NCBI RefSeq assembly: GCF_033898505.1 | Contig: NZ_JAXAFK010000004.1 | Coordinates: 124,001-188,000, forward strand | Direction: 5' to 3' | DNA from: Pectobacterium carotovorum | Lineage (GTDB): Bacteria; Pseudomonadota; Gammaproteobacteria; Enterobacterales; Enterobacteriaceae | Length of the DNA: 64,000 bases | Shown here: positions 45,080 to 54,511 of the stretch, piece by piece | How the letters are laid out: the number at the start of each line of letters is the position of its first letter | Numbering within the stretch: the first letter of the stretch is position 1 | Made by a program: the position numbers and the translations under genes | The notes under the pieces: generated by a model | Told to the model about the DNA's origin: nothing | What the model saw: only the letters and a program-made list of their open reading frames with translations | Databases searched by the model: none

Positions 45080-45931
45080 TTGCAGGCCAGACACGCTGAC
45101 CGAACAGAAAGTTACATGTATGACCCGAACGTCTGGTGGTCACCGTTAGCACGTATCAGCCAGCAATCGGGAGAGCGCGACGGCGATATCCGCTGGTTCA
45201 ACACCGACCTGAATGGCGCACCGCTGGAAATGACGGACGCGGACGGCTCAGTCCGCTGGAGCGGAGACTACAGCAGCTTCGGTGCAGTCAACGGACAAAC
45301 GCAGGACAGCGAAGGACTGCGCCACGGCAAACCGGTGGAACCCCAGCCGTTACGCTACGCCGGACAATACGCGGATGAAGAAACCGGTTTGCACTACAAC
45401 CTGTTCCGCTACTATGATCCCACCGTCGGACGCTTCACCACGCAGGACCCGATTGGGCTGGCGGGCGGAATTAACCTCTATCAGTATGCGCCTAACCCGC
45501 TGGGGTGGGTGGATCCGCTGGGGTTGACTCCAGACGAAGTTATTCGTTACATGGGGAAAGATGAGGCAATCTCTTCCGTTGCTGAACGTAATGGCCTAGG
45601 GGGACTAGTTCCTAATAATCGTGGAGATAAGGCTGTTTGGGTCAACCATGACAGTAAACCTGGATTCAATCCGGGTAATGAGAAATATAGAGCTGTAATG
45701 ACAGTGGATAACAATGGTGTCGATATGCTTAATAAGCATCAAGATATTTCTGCTGTAAATTATAAAGAAACAGGATTAAAAGATGGTGTGCTTTCTAAGC
45801 AGAATGAGCCCAAAGCTAGAGGTATTGGGCGAAATGTGATTGATAAATTTAATAATTCGATAAAATCCTTTAGGATTGAGAAAAAGGGTAAGGACGGAAA
45901 ATGGAAATCGTGCGGAAAGAAAGTCACATGA
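45080..45931 (+). CDS. Displaced Rhs C-terminal cassette with second toxin tail
   Basis: 283-residue open frame from a TTG codon; no good ribosome-binding site. The first 149 residues repeat the end of the main Rhs core almost exactly. The DNA repeat runs from 45036 to 45527 and matches 43507-43998. After DPLGL a different tail begins (TPDEVIRYMGKDEAISSV) and runs to SCGKKVT. That tail includes RGDKAVWVNHDSKPGFNPG and a lysine-rich end. It is not recognised as a named toxin family. Lacking PAAR and most of the cocoon, it cannot be delivered as it stands and is best seen as a reserve tail that recombination could join to the full gene. Confidence 0.8.
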   Translation: MQARHADRTESYMYDPNVWWSPLARISQQSGERDGDIRWFNTDLNGAPLEMTDADGSVRWSGDYSSFGAVNGQTQDSEGLRHGKPVEPQPLRYAGQYADEETGLHYNLFRYYDPTVGRFTTQDPIGLAGGINLYQYAPNPLGWVDPLGLTPDEVIRYMGKDEAISSVAERNGLGGLVPNNRGDKAVWVNHDSKPGFNPGNEKYRAVMTVDNNGVDMLNKHQDISAVNYKETGLKDGVLSKQNEPKARGIGRNVIDKFNNSIKSFRIEKKGKDGKWKSCGKKVT

Positions 45932-46926
45932 ACATTATTGATGTTTTTTTTTATAAGCTTGAAAACTTCATCAATCCAAGATGTTACAGAAAAGATTTCC
46001 TCCCCTATTATTACAAAGAGGATGAAAGAGATCTTCATTTAATTTCTGTTAAAGGAGAAAATGGCAGACTGTATCCTTTGACAAGATGGCATGATATTTT
46101 CCCAAAAGGTAAAGTGGATAAGATAATACATAGCCTAGGCTTTAGTGAAAACGATTGTTATGCTATGAAAATAATGCTTTCCAGATTTGGGTATTTATTT
46201 CAAATAGATAACAGACAACGAATAAACAAAGATATTCATATTATTTTCTATGTTTTTCAATTGGTTTTTCTAAAGAGAAAAACAAAAAATGAGACAGATA
46301 TAAATTATTTTTTTAAATTTTTATGCTTTGAGCTTGGTATTGGTGATGATGTATACGATAAGTTTTATGTTCATGATAACAAATTATTTCTGAAATCAGA
46401 AAATTTAGGTGATATTGATTTTTATGAATATATTATTGAATTTTATGATAGAATTAAAAACACCAAAAACACGGATATCATTGAAAATATAAAATTATTT
46501 CAACTTTCCGTCATTGAGTTATTATTTTCCAAAAAACACAAAATAAAAGAAATACCTATTAATGATATTAACAAAGATCTTATTAATCCTGAGGTTTTCT
46601 TATTAAGTTATAAAAAATCAAAAAAAATAATATTTAATTCTTTAATTGATTGCTTTAATAGATATCAATCAAGTGAAAATTTATTTATTTCAAATTCCAT
46701 ATTAATGAATTACTCTTACTATATATTAAAAAACAATAAAAGGAAAATAATTTCACTTAAGAAATACGTTGACGATGACACTATTTTCTCTTCAATAATA
46801 TCGTCTATAGCATTCAGGGGAATTGCAGTTAATGAAGATTTTTTCATTAACATGGGGCTTGCTGAATATTTGAATTTACCTGATAGGGAAGAAACTACTC
46901 TATATAATCTTATATACTCTATATGA
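45928..46926 (+). CDS. Probable immunity protein for the displaced Rhs tail
   Basis: 332-residue protein of very low GC (rich in AAA, ATT, TTT codons), starting at an ATGA overlap with the cassette. No family recognised. Predicted helical and soluble: MNIIDVFFYKLENFINPRCY at the start, many Lys/Asn/Ile residues, no membrane segment. At 332 residues it is large for an immunity protein. Position argues for immunity to the second Rhs tail; nothing in the sequence proves it. Confidence 0.65.
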   Translation: MNIIDVFFYKLENFINPRCYRKDFLPYYYKEDERDLHLISVKGENGRLYPLTRWHDIFPKGKVDKIIHSLGFSENDCYAMKIMLSRFGYLFQIDNRQRINKDIHIIFYVFQLVFLKRKTKNETDINYFFKFLCFELGIGDDVYDKFYVHDNKLFLKSENLGDIDFYEYIIEFYDRIKNTKNTDIIENIKLFQLSVIELLFSKKHKIKEIPINDINKDLINPEVFLLSYKKSKKIIFNSLIDCFNRYQSSENLFISNSILMNYSYYILKNNKRKIISLKKYVDDDTIFSSIISSIAFRGIAVNEDFFINMGLAEYLNLPDREETTLYNLIYSI

Positions 46927-46963
46927 TATATTTAAAATATATGATTATATCGCTATGAATTAA

Positions 46964-47222
46964 GGACGGCGCGGTCCGCTGGAGCGGAGACTACGGCAGC
47001 TTCGGGGCTGTCAACGGACAGACACAGGACAGCGAACGGCTGCGCCACGACAAGCCGGTGGAGTCCCAACCGTACGCTACGCCGGACAATACGCGGATGA
47101 TGAAACCGGTTTGCACTACAACCTGTTCCGCTACTATGATCCCGCCGTCGGACGCTTCACCACGCAAGACCCGATTGGGCTGGCAGACGGGGAAAATCTG
47201 TATGCTTATGCGCCGAATACCA
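46964..47222 (+). pseudogene. Rhs core remnant from a different allele
   Basis: About 259 bases matching the Rhs core from the DGSVRWSGDYSSFG region onward. It reads [14 protein letters not shown] and ends [18 protein letters not shown] where the main gene has DPIGLAGGINLYQYAPNP, so it derives from another rhs allele. One T is missing (CAACCGTACG against CAGCCGTTACG), breaking the frame. No toxin tail follows; the sequence runs straight into a strong hairpin. Confidence 0.8.
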
Positions 47223-47240
47223 ATGGAATAAGCACACAAT

Positions 47241-47278
47241 CAACGCCCCACACCGCGGCAAAGCGGTGTGGGGCGTTG
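47241..47278. terminator. Strong bidirectional terminator between the Rhs island and dppF
   Basis: Perfect 16-bp stem (CAACGCCCCACACCGC) with a GGCAAA loop, 9 bases after the dppF stop. It serves dppF on the minus strand and closes the Rhs island on the plus strand. Confidence 0.85.
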
Positions 47279-47286
47279 AAGGCAAA

Positions 47287-48297
47287 CTAGGCTACAGCGG
47301 TGCCCTGTTCATCCTGATCGACGGCGAAGCAGGCGACCTGCTGTTCGCCGTAGGTTTTCAACTGCGGCTGGAACTGTGTGCAGGTGCTGAAGCAGCGCTG
47401 GCAGCGGGCGTTGAATGCGCAGCCCGGCGGTGGATTCAGCGGGCTGGGCAGCTCGCCCGTCAGCTTGATGCGCTCACGGCGTAAATCCGGGTTCAGGCGC
47501 GGCGTTGCGGAAAGTAGCGCCTGCGTATACGGGTGGCGCGGGTTGTTGAAAATGGCATCTTTACTGCCCTTCTCGACGCAGCGACCCAGATACATCACCA
47601 TCACTTCATCAGCGATATGTTCGACGACGGACAGATCGTGCGAGATGAAGACGTAAGACAGCCCCAAATCCTGTTGCAAATCCATCATCAGGTTCAGCAC
47701 CTGTGCACGCACCGACACGTCCAGCGCCGACACCGGTTCATCGGCAATCACCACGTCTGGGTCCAGCATCAGCCCACGAGCGATAGCGATACGCTGACGC
47801 TGGCCACCAGAGAACATATGCGGGTAGCGGTCATAATGTTCCGTTTTCAGCCCGACTTTCGCCATCATCGCCAGCGCTTTTTCACGGCGTTCGGCTTTTG
47901 ACAGTTCCGTGTTGATCAGCAGCGGTTCTTCGAGGATCTGTCCGACTTTCTTACGTGGATTCAGCGATCCGTAAGGATTCTGGAACACGATCTGGATCTT
48001 CTGACGACGCAGCTTCTGCGCTTCAGGATCGTGCTTCAGCAGATCCTGCCCCTGATAGTACAGCTCGCCATCAGACGGGGTTTCGATCATCGTCAGCAGG
48101 CGGCCCAGCGTGGATTTTCCACAGCCGGACTCTCCGACCACCGCCAGCGTTTTACCGCGCTCCAGCGTAAAGGAAACGCCGTCCAGCGCTTTCACCATTC
48201 GCTCCGGCGCAAAAAAACCTTTCTTCACCGGGTAGTGTTTTTTCAAATCAATCGCATGCAGTAAATACGGCTGCGATGTGGCGTTCAGTTCACTCAT
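47287..48297 (-). CDS. dppF: DppF, dipeptide ABC transporter ATPase
   Basis: 336-residue ATP-binding subunit. Walker [10 protein letters not shown], signature [15 protein letters not shown], Walker B VVIADEP and the oligopeptide-ATPase C-terminal motif ([15 protein letters not shown], with its cysteines) are present. It pairs with DppD to drive dipeptide and haem/ALA import in E. coli. It overlaps dppD by 4 bases and is the last gene of the operon. Confidence 0.95.
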   Translation of the reverse strand: MSELNATSQPYLLHAIDLKKHYPVKKGFFAPERMVKALDGVSFTLERGKTLAVVGESGCGKSTLGRLLTMIETPSDGELYYQGQDLLKHDPEAQKLRRQKIQIVFQNPYGSLNPRKKVGQILEEPLLINTELSKAERREKALAMMAKVGLKTEHYDRYPHMFSGGQRQRIAIARGLMLDPDVVIADEPVSALDVSVRAQVLNLMMDLQQDLGLSYVFISHDLSVVEHIADEVMVMYLGRCVEKGSKDAIFNNPRHPYTQALLSATPRLNPDLRRERIKLTGELPSPLNPPPGCAFNARCQRCFSTCTQFQPQLKTYGEQQVACFAVDQDEQGTAVA

Positions 48298-49274
48298 AGG
48301 GTCGGCCTCCCCGCATCATCCAGCGGTGTATGACATTTCACCTGACGACCAGGAATATCGCGCAGTTCAGGTTCTTCCTGACGGCAGCGCTCATGCGCGT
48401 AGGGGCAGCGCGGGTTTAACAGGCAGCCATTCGGGCGATCGTATTTACCCGGTACCACGCCCGGCAACGATGCCAGTCGGGATTTGTCCACCGCAAACTC
48501 CGGCAGCGCACGCAGCAACGCCTGGGTATACGGATGACGGGGCGCGCTGAAAATATCCGCCGCTTTGCCTGATTCCACGACCTGCCCGGCATACATCACG
48601 ATAATGTGGTGTGCCGCTTCGGCCACCAGCGCCAAATCGTGTGTAATCAGGATCAGCGCCATGTTCTCGCGCTGCTGCAATTCGAGCAGCAGTTCAATGA
48701 TCTGCGCCTGAATGGTCACGTCCAGCGCCGTCGTTGGCTCATCGGCAATCAGCAGCTTCGGCCGACAGGCAATCGCCATCGCAATCATCACGCGCTGGCT
48801 CATCCCGCCGGAAAGCTGGTGCGGATACACATCGAGACGCGAAGCCGGATCGGGAATCCCAACCAGCGTCAGCAGGTCAATCGCCCGCTGACGACGGGTT
48901 TTGCGGTTACCGCCCTGATGCACCTTGATGGCTTCCATGATCTGGTAGCCCACGGTGTAGCACGGGTTCAGACTGGTCATCGGGTCCTGGAAGATCATCG
49001 CGACCTCAGAGCCCACCAGATTACGCCGTTCTTTCTCGGAAATTTGCTTTAAATCGCGCTGGTTAAATTCCAGCTTGTCGGCCATCACTTTGCCGGGGTA
49101 GTCAATCAGTCCCATTATCGCCAGCGAGCTGACGGATTTACCGGAGCCGGATTCCCCGACGATACCGACCACCTGCCCTTCTTCCACCTGATAACTGATG
49201 CGATCGACCGCCCGAAACGGCAGATCCTCGTCACCAAAGTGAACCGACAGTTTATCTACATTGAGCAACGCCAT
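48294..49274 (-). CDS. dppD: DppD, dipeptide ABC transporter ATPase
   Basis: 326-residue ATPase (E. coli DppD 327). Walker [10 protein letters not shown], signature [16 protein letters not shown], Walker [12 protein letters not shown] and the Cys-containing end [13 protein letters not shown] are visible. The ATG at 49274 ([16 protein letters not shown]) matches the E. coli start and has GAGGT/GAGAG upstream; the open frame reaches 49319 but that part overlaps dppC. The gap to dppC is 13 bases. Confidence 0.95.
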   Translation of the reverse strand: MALLNVDKLSVHFGDEDLPFRAVDRISYQVEEGQVVGIVGESGSGKSVSSLAIMGLIDYPGKVMADKLEFNQRDLKQISEKERRNLVGSEVAMIFQDPMTSLNPCYTVGYQIMEAIKVHQGGNRKTRRQRAIDLLTLVGIPDPASRLDVYPHQLSGGMSQRVMIAMAIACRPKLLIADEPTTALDVTIQAQIIELLLELQQRENMALILITHDLALVAEAAHHIIVMYAGQVVESGKAADIFSAPRHPYTQALLRALPEFAVDKSRLASLPGVVPGKYDRPNGCLLNPRCPYAHERCRQEEPELRDIPGRQVKCHTPLDDAGRPTL

Positions 49275-49287
49275 CTCTCTACCTCTG

Positions 49288-50190
49288 TTACTGCTTGAGT
49301 TTGGGGTCGAGAGCATCACGCAAGCCGTCCCCCATCAGGTTAAACGCCAATACCGTCAGTAAGATTGCCAGACCGGGGAACGTCACCACCCACCAGGCGC
49401 TTTGCGCAAACTGCAAAACGTCCGACAGCATGGTGCCCCACTCTGGCGTTGGCGGCTGTGCGCCCATACCGAGGAAACCCAAAGCAGCCATATCAAGAAT
49501 GGCGTTAGAAAAGCCGAGAGAAGCCTGCACAATCAGCGGTGCCAGGCAGTTAGGAAGAATGTTGACGAACATCTGGCGTGCCGAACCGGCTCCCGCCACG
49601 CGTGAAGCCGTGACGTAATCGCGGTTAACTTCCACCAGCACCGCCGCACGGGTTAAACGGACGTAGTGCGGTAATGCCACGAAGGTCAGCGCCAGCGAGG
49701 CGTTCACAATCGAAGGCCCGAAGACGGCCACCAGCACCAGCGCCAGCAGCAGGCTTGGCAGCGCCAGCATGATATCGACGATACGCATGATGAGCGCATC
49801 AACCACACCGCCGAAATACCCGGCCAGCAGACCGAAGATCACCCCCAGCACCAACGACAGCGCCACCACCAGACAGCCGACCAGCAGCGACAGGCGTGCA
49901 CCGTACATCAGGCGGGACAGGACATCACGCCCGACATCATCGGTGCCCAGAATGAACTGCCAGCTTCCGCCCTCTTGCCAGACCGGCGGACGCAGCAGCG
50001 CATCACGGAACTGCTCGGCAGGCGCATGCGGTGCCAGTACGTTAGCGCCAATGGCGATAATCAGCATCAGCACGACATACACCATGCCAATGACCGCCCC
50101 TTTGTTACGTTTAAAATAGTGCCAGAATTCCTGTAGCGGGGTCATCGGCTTCGGTGCGCTATTTACAACAGGTTCAGTGACATTTGTCAT
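49288..50190 (-). CDS. dppC: DppC, dipeptide ABC transporter permease
   Basis: 300-residue inner-membrane permease with six hydrophobic helices, equal in length to E. coli DppC. The binding-protein-dependent permease loop reads [20 protein letters not shown]. The C-terminus [20 protein letters not shown] is the DppC hallmark. The start [20 protein letters not shown] at 50190 is chosen by resemblance to DppC; dppB lies 13 bases upstream. Confidence 0.95.
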   Translation of the reverse strand: MTNVTEPVVNSAPKPMTPLQEFWHYFKRNKGAVIGMVYVVLMLIIAIGANVLAPHAPAEQFRDALLRPPVWQEGGSWQFILGTDDVGRDVLSRLMYGARLSLLVGCLVVALSLVLGVIFGLLAGYFGGVVDALIMRIVDIMLALPSLLLALVLVAVFGPSIVNASLALTFVALPHYVRLTRAAVLVEVNRDYVTASRVAGAGSARQMFVNILPNCLAPLIVQASLGFSNAILDMAALGFLGMGAQPPTPEWGTMLSDVLQFAQSAWWVVTFPGLAILLTVLAFNLMGDGLRDALDPKLKQ

Positions 50191-50203
50191 CTTAGCCTTC
50201 CCC

Positions 50204-51223
50204 TTATTTCTTGTGACGGATGCGTGGGTTAACCACGCCGTAGAGCACATCCACCAGCAGGTTCACCAGAATGATCATGGTTGCCACCAGCAGCACGCCG
50301 CCCTGAACCACCGGATAGTCACGACGCTGCAACGCATCGATCAACCACCGCCCCAGCCCCGGCCAGGAGAAAATGGTTTCCGTCAGGATCGCCCCGGCCA
50401 GCATGGTGCCGACCTGCAAACCAATCACCGTCACTACCGGCAACATCGCATTACGCAACGCGTGCACGACAATCACGCGCAGACGGCTCAGCCCTTTGGC
50501 GCGAGCGGTACGAATGTAGTCCTCGCCCAGCACTTCCAGCATCGCGGAGCGCGTCATACGCACGATCACAGCCAGAGGAATGGTGCCCAACACGATGGCA
50601 GGCAGAATCATGTGTTCAACCGCGTCAATGAAATCGCCTTTCTCGCCCCAGAACAGGGTATCGATCAGCATAAAGCCAGTCAGCGGCATGCTGTCGTCAA
50701 GAAACACGGTATCGCTGATGCGCCCCGAAACGGGCGTGAGGTCAAGTTGAACGGAGACCAGCATGATCAGCATCATGCCCCACCAGAAGATAGGCATGGA
50801 GTAACCCGTCAGCGCCAGGCCAACAGAGGTATGATCGAAAACAGAGCCGCGTTTGACCGCAGCCAGCACACCAACCGGAATCCCAACCGCGATAGCAAAC
50901 AACATCGCGCAGATACCCAGTTCCAGCGTCGCCTTGAAGCGAGGCACAAATTCTTCCCACACGGGGATGCGACTCTTGAGGGAGATTCCCAGATCGCCCT
51001 GCAACACACCGCCGATATAGTGGATGTATTGTTGCCAAAGCGGCTTGTCCAGCCCCATTTCAGCCAGCAATTGCGCATGGCGCTCGGCGGAAATACCGCG
51101 TTCCCCCGCCATGATCATCACCGGGTCGCCCGGAATCATGTGCACGAATGCGAAGGTCAACAGGGTGATACCAATAAACGTTGGGATAACCAGCCCCAAA
51201 CGCCGGAGTATGAACTGCAACAT
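50204..51223 (-). CDS. dppB: DppB, dipeptide ABC transporter permease
   Basis: 339-residue permease, same length as in E. coli. It starts MLQFILRRLGLVIPTFIGIT, has the conserved loop RTARAKGLSRLRVIVVHALRNA and ends VDVLYGVVNPRIRHKK. It forms the channel with DppC. It is separated from dppA by 234 bases containing a hairpin. Confidence 0.95.
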   Translation of the reverse strand: MLQFILRRLGLVIPTFIGITLLTFAFVHMIPGDPVMIMAGERGISAERHAQLLAEMGLDKPLWQQYIHYIGGVLQGDLGISLKSRIPVWEEFVPRFKATLELGICAMLFAIAVGIPVGVLAAVKRGSVFDHTSVGLALTGYSMPIFWWGMMLIMLVSVQLDLTPVSGRISDTVFLDDSMPLTGFMLIDTLFWGEKGDFIDAVEHMILPAIVLGTIPLAVIVRMTRSAMLEVLGEDYIRTARAKGLSRLRVIVVHALRNAMLPVVTVIGLQVGTMLAGAILTETIFSWPGLGRWLIDALQRRDYPVVQGGVLLVATMIILVNLLVDVLYGVVNPRIRHKK

Positions 51224-51378
51224 ATCCCGAACTCTCTATTCATGCCTGCTGGCTCGTTGGCCATCAGGCTTATCATTGCTCACAGCATAAAAAATCGTCA
51301 GGAACGATTTTAAACGTCGTGGACGACGGCCCACAGGGTGTATGGGCAGGAAGCCCACCATAAAATTTAATGGGCAAG

Positions 51379-51428
51379 AAACCCCGCCTCCACGGCTCCT
51401 CTGACGAGAAACCGCAAGGTCGGGGTTT
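51379..51428 (-). terminator. Intercistronic hairpin between dppA and dppB
   Basis: On the minus strand AAACCCCG and CGGGGTTT arms surround a GC-rich interior and are followed by TCTTGCCC. Such a structure usually trims most dppA transcripts here, giving more binding protein than membrane components. The rest of the gap 51224-51457 shows nothing else. Confidence 0.65.
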
Positions 51429-51457
51429 TTAGTGTCCGTGAAAATCTAGTGGCTGAC

Positions 51458-53065
51458 TTAATCCAACGTCACGTTGTTGAAGCTATGCACACCACGCGGC
51501 TGAACCACATAGCCTTTCACGTTTTTACGCACTGGTTCGTACACGGTGGAGTGCGCAACAATCAGCGCCGGAGCCTGATCGTGCATCACAACCTGTGCCT
51601 GCTTGTACAGCTCAATACGTTTTTCGTGATCGGAAATGGCACGCGCCGGTTGGATCAGATCTTCAAACGGCTTGTAGCACCACTTGGAGTAGTTAGAGCC
51701 ATTTTTAGCCGCATCGCAGCTGAACAGGGTCGCGAAGAAGTTATCTGGATCCCCATTGTCGCCAGTCCAACCCATCAGTACGGTCTGGTGCTCGCCGTCT
51801 TTCGCACGCTTCAGATACTCGCCCCACTCATAGGTGACGATCTTGGCTTTCACGCCAACTTTCGCCCAGTCGGACTGAATCATTTCCGCCATACGGCGCG
51901 CGTTCGGGTTGTACGGACGCTGTACCGGCATTGCCCACAGGTCGATAGAGAAACCGTCAGCCATACCCGCTTCTTTCAGCAGTGCTTTCGCTTTCTCAGG
52001 ATCGTAGCTGTAGTCTTTAACGTCGTTGTTGTAGCCCCACATGGTCGGCGGGATCAGGTTGGTTGCGGCCTGGCCGGCACCCTGATAGACCGCATCGATG
52101 ATGGCAGACTTGTTAACCGCATAGTTCAACGCCTGGCGAATCTTGACGTTATCCAGCGGTTTTTTCTCAACGTTGTAAGCCAGATAGCCGACGTTCAGGC
52201 CAGGCTGCTCCAGCAACGTGATGTTTTTGTCTTCTTTCATGCGGGCAAGATCGGCCGGATTTGGATACGGCATGATCTGGCATTCGTCTTTTTGCAGCTT
52301 GGCGTAACGCACAGACGCATCTGGCGTGATGGAGAAGACCAGACGGTCAACGCCCGGCTTGCTGCCCCAGTAACCTTCAAAGGCTTTGTACAGAATGCGG
52401 GAATCTTTCTGGTACTGCTGTAACTGGAACGGGCCAGTACCGATTGGGTTCAGGTCAATCTTCTCCGGCGTACCGGCTTTCATCATGTTATCAGCGTATT
52501 CCGCTGACAGGATGGAAGCGAAGTCCATCGCCAGGTTTGCCAGGAATGGCGCTTCAGGGCGGTTCAGCACAAAGCGGACAGTATAGTCGTCGACTTTTTC
52601 GATTTTGCTGACCAGCTCTGGCATACCCATACCCTGATAGTATTCATAGCTGCCGCCAGACACTTTGTGGTACGGATGGTTGGCATCCTGCTGACGCATG
52701 AAGGAGAAAATCACGTCATCGGCATTGAATTCACGGGAAGGTTTAAAATCCTTACTGTCTTGCCATTTCACGCCTTTGCGCAGATGGAAGGTATAGGTTT
52801 TGCCGTCTTCGCTAATATCCCATTTTTCAGCCAGCCCCGGACCGGTGTCCGTGGTGCCGTCTTTAAATTCCACCAGACGGTTATAAATAGGAATAGAGCT
52901 GGCATCAAACGTCGTACCGGAGGTGAACAGCTGTGGGTTAAAACCTTCCGGGGAGCCTTCTGAGCAGTAAACCAGCGTTTTTGCCTGAACGCCTGCGGCG
53001 ACGGACAAGGCGAGCAAGCCAAGGCCGAACTTCAACACCCTTGATTTAACCAGGGATTTTTCCAT
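51458..53065 (-). CDS. dppA: DppA, periplasmic dipeptide-binding protein
   Basis: 535-residue family-5 solute-binding protein, same length as E. coli DppA. The signal peptide (MEKSLVKSRVLKFGLGLLAL) is cut near VQAKTLVYCSEGSPEGFNPQ. Family motifs DVIFSFMRQQDANHPYHKVS and LAYNVEKKPLDNVKIRQALN are present. The start at 53065 has GGAG 8 bases upstream; the longer frame to 53110 runs into an ERIC-like repeat. It delivers dipeptides to DppBC and in E. coli also serves peptide chemotaxis. Confidence 0.96.
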   Translation of the reverse strand: MEKSLVKSRVLKFGLGLLALSVAAGVQAKTLVYCSEGSPEGFNPQLFTSGTTFDASSIPIYNRLVEFKDGTTDTGPGLAEKWDISEDGKTYTFHLRKGVKWQDSKDFKPSREFNADDVIFSFMRQQDANHPYHKVSGGSYEYYQGMGMPELVSKIEKVDDYTVRFVLNRPEAPFLANLAMDFASILSAEYADNMMKAGTPEKIDLNPIGTGPFQLQQYQKDSRILYKAFEGYWGSKPGVDRLVFSITPDASVRYAKLQKDECQIMPYPNPADLARMKEDKNITLLEQPGLNVGYLAYNVEKKPLDNVKIRQALNYAVNKSAIIDAVYQGAGQAATNLIPPTMWGYNNDVKDYSYDPEKAKALLKEAGMADGFSIDLWAMPVQRPYNPNARRMAEMIQSDWAKVGVKAKIVTYEWGEYLKRAKDGEHQTVLMGWTGDNGDPDNFFATLFSCDAAKNGSNYSKWCYKPFEDLIQPARAISDHEKRIELYKQAQVVMHDQAPALIVAHSTVYEPVRKNVKGYVVQPRGVHSFNNVTLD

Positions 53066-53098
53066 TACTTGTGCTCCATTGTGGATGATGTTGTGTGC

Positions 53099-53209
53099 TA
53101 TACCCGCCATACTCCAAGCTGCATACGCGTTGCTAAAAACACGGTAGTTAGAAAACGGAAATTAACAACGCTGGTCTTCCGTCCTGCATCTCGAAATCAA
53201 TTGGGTATG
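53099..53209. repeat. ERIC-like repeat with altered centre
   Basis: The left end TATACCCGCCATACTCCAAG and the right end GCATCTCGAAATCAATTGGG resemble the ends of the true ERIC at 11882-12008. The central core motifs are absent and replaced by an AT-rich segment. The length is 111 bases. It is probably a degenerate or composite relative, located just upstream of dppA. Confidence 0.5.
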
Positions 53210-54096
53210 GTTGGCCAGACCTGTATTTTTACGAGCTGTGGTCTGTACCCTGTCGCCCGAAGGCAAATTAAAATAATGGGGGAGAGGAAAGAGGTTACCA
53301 AAAGCCGATGGCCGCCACGCTGTTGGATATAGTCATAATAACTACAACGTATACCTTGAAGCGCCACAACCCGCTCACGGATGCTGGATGAAGACGTAGA
53401 ATCATTCAGACAAGCCGCTGCTTTCCTCCTTATATCCCTATGACGCCCTCAATTTCTCAACAGATGGCGGTGACGTCAATATAAGCAGTAAGGATTTACA
53501 AAATTTCCTTACATTTTCTTAAAAGAGAAAATACAAGCTCATCACCTTACAAAAGGTGGATGTTTTGCCTTTTTATGAAAAAACAGCGATAAAAACCGAT
53601 ACTTTGCGGACCTAAAGAAATTATCACCATTAAAAAAACTATAGTCATCTGGTCTTACATGTCCAAGATTTGAGCACTATTTTTTGTTAAAAACGTTAAC
53701 AGCAGGTGAAAATCCTGACGGATAATAAGAAATTCTGATATTTACCACAGCACCATAAGTAGACAAATGACTATCTACGCTACAGAAAAAAACTCTGCGC
53801 GACAGAAGAAACGCCTTTTCCCCCTCCTCCCACTGGCCTTCTCCAGCGTTGTTTATCTGTGGGATAGTCGTTACCAGAGATCCGTTGCTGAAGACATCCG
53901 TTAGATAAAGCATCGATAAAAAGGCAACTGATGCGGGGTTGAGGACGCATTCTGTTCGCAGTAGCGTAGTCAGGGTGACTGACCCGCGAGACAATGATAT
54001 TGCTCAATAATTAACTGGCTATTTTAGTTAAATAAATATTTTCACTAAAATAAAAGTGCGCTATTTACTTATTCCCATAAAGTGGTATTTTCACTC

Positions 54097-54112
54097 TGTG
54101 ATTTACCTCACT
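54097..54112. promoter_or_regulatory. CRP-like site upstream of the 2-HCT carrier gene
   Basis: TGTGA-TTTACC-TCACT, 400 bases before the carrier start, in the AT-rich gap. It fits catabolite control of carboxylate uptake, but the distance to the gene is large, so the call is tentative. Confidence 0.45.
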
Positions 54113-54511
54113 CCCTTCTTTTAATTCCCCGATGCTCCCAATAAATTATTTTAATTACAAAAAAACAATATAAGTTATTTAAAATGGAGTTGCTGATAAG
54201 TTCACAAATACGCAATTAACGTATTATTTTTAACATTCCCTCATGCTAGATTACCCTCCAACAAGGTTCATTGTTAAATAATATCCACTATTTCTTATCT
54301 TTCTGTTACTAACTGATAAAAAACAAAAAAACGTATTTTTCTGCATTCTGATAATAAACATCCCGCCGCTATTGGCATTAATAACGTTCGATAAGCATAC
54401 AAATATCGACGACCAAAACGTCGATAACGATGCACTATCAATATCGCAACGACATTACGCGGCAGGCATGTAATTTCTTTCTGTACCAACTGTCCTAGCA
54501 GGGTGAATATA

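Larger units (their letters stand above)
53066..54511. other. Long non-coding gap between dppA and the carboxylate carrier gene
   Basis: 1446 bases without a convincing gene. It contains a decayed ERIC-like repeat (53099-53209), an AT-rich middle part, and a CRP-like site at 54097-54112. It must hold the promoters of dppA (minus) and the 2-HCT carrier (plus). A 105-codon minus-strand open frame at 53677-53994 has no family-like features, no ribosome-binding site and overlaps a second frame; I treat it as chance. Confidence 0.6.

Noticed and set aside
50177..51313. 378-codon plus-strand open frame across dppB
   Set aside because: Lies entirely opposite dppB, His/Gln/Arg-rich, typical of the complement of a GC-rich coding frame. 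The dppB reading is unambiguous.
53677..53994. Minus-strand open frame of 105 codons in the dppA/carrier gap
   Set aside because: Overlaps another frame, lacks a ribosome-binding site and has no family features; treated as chance.
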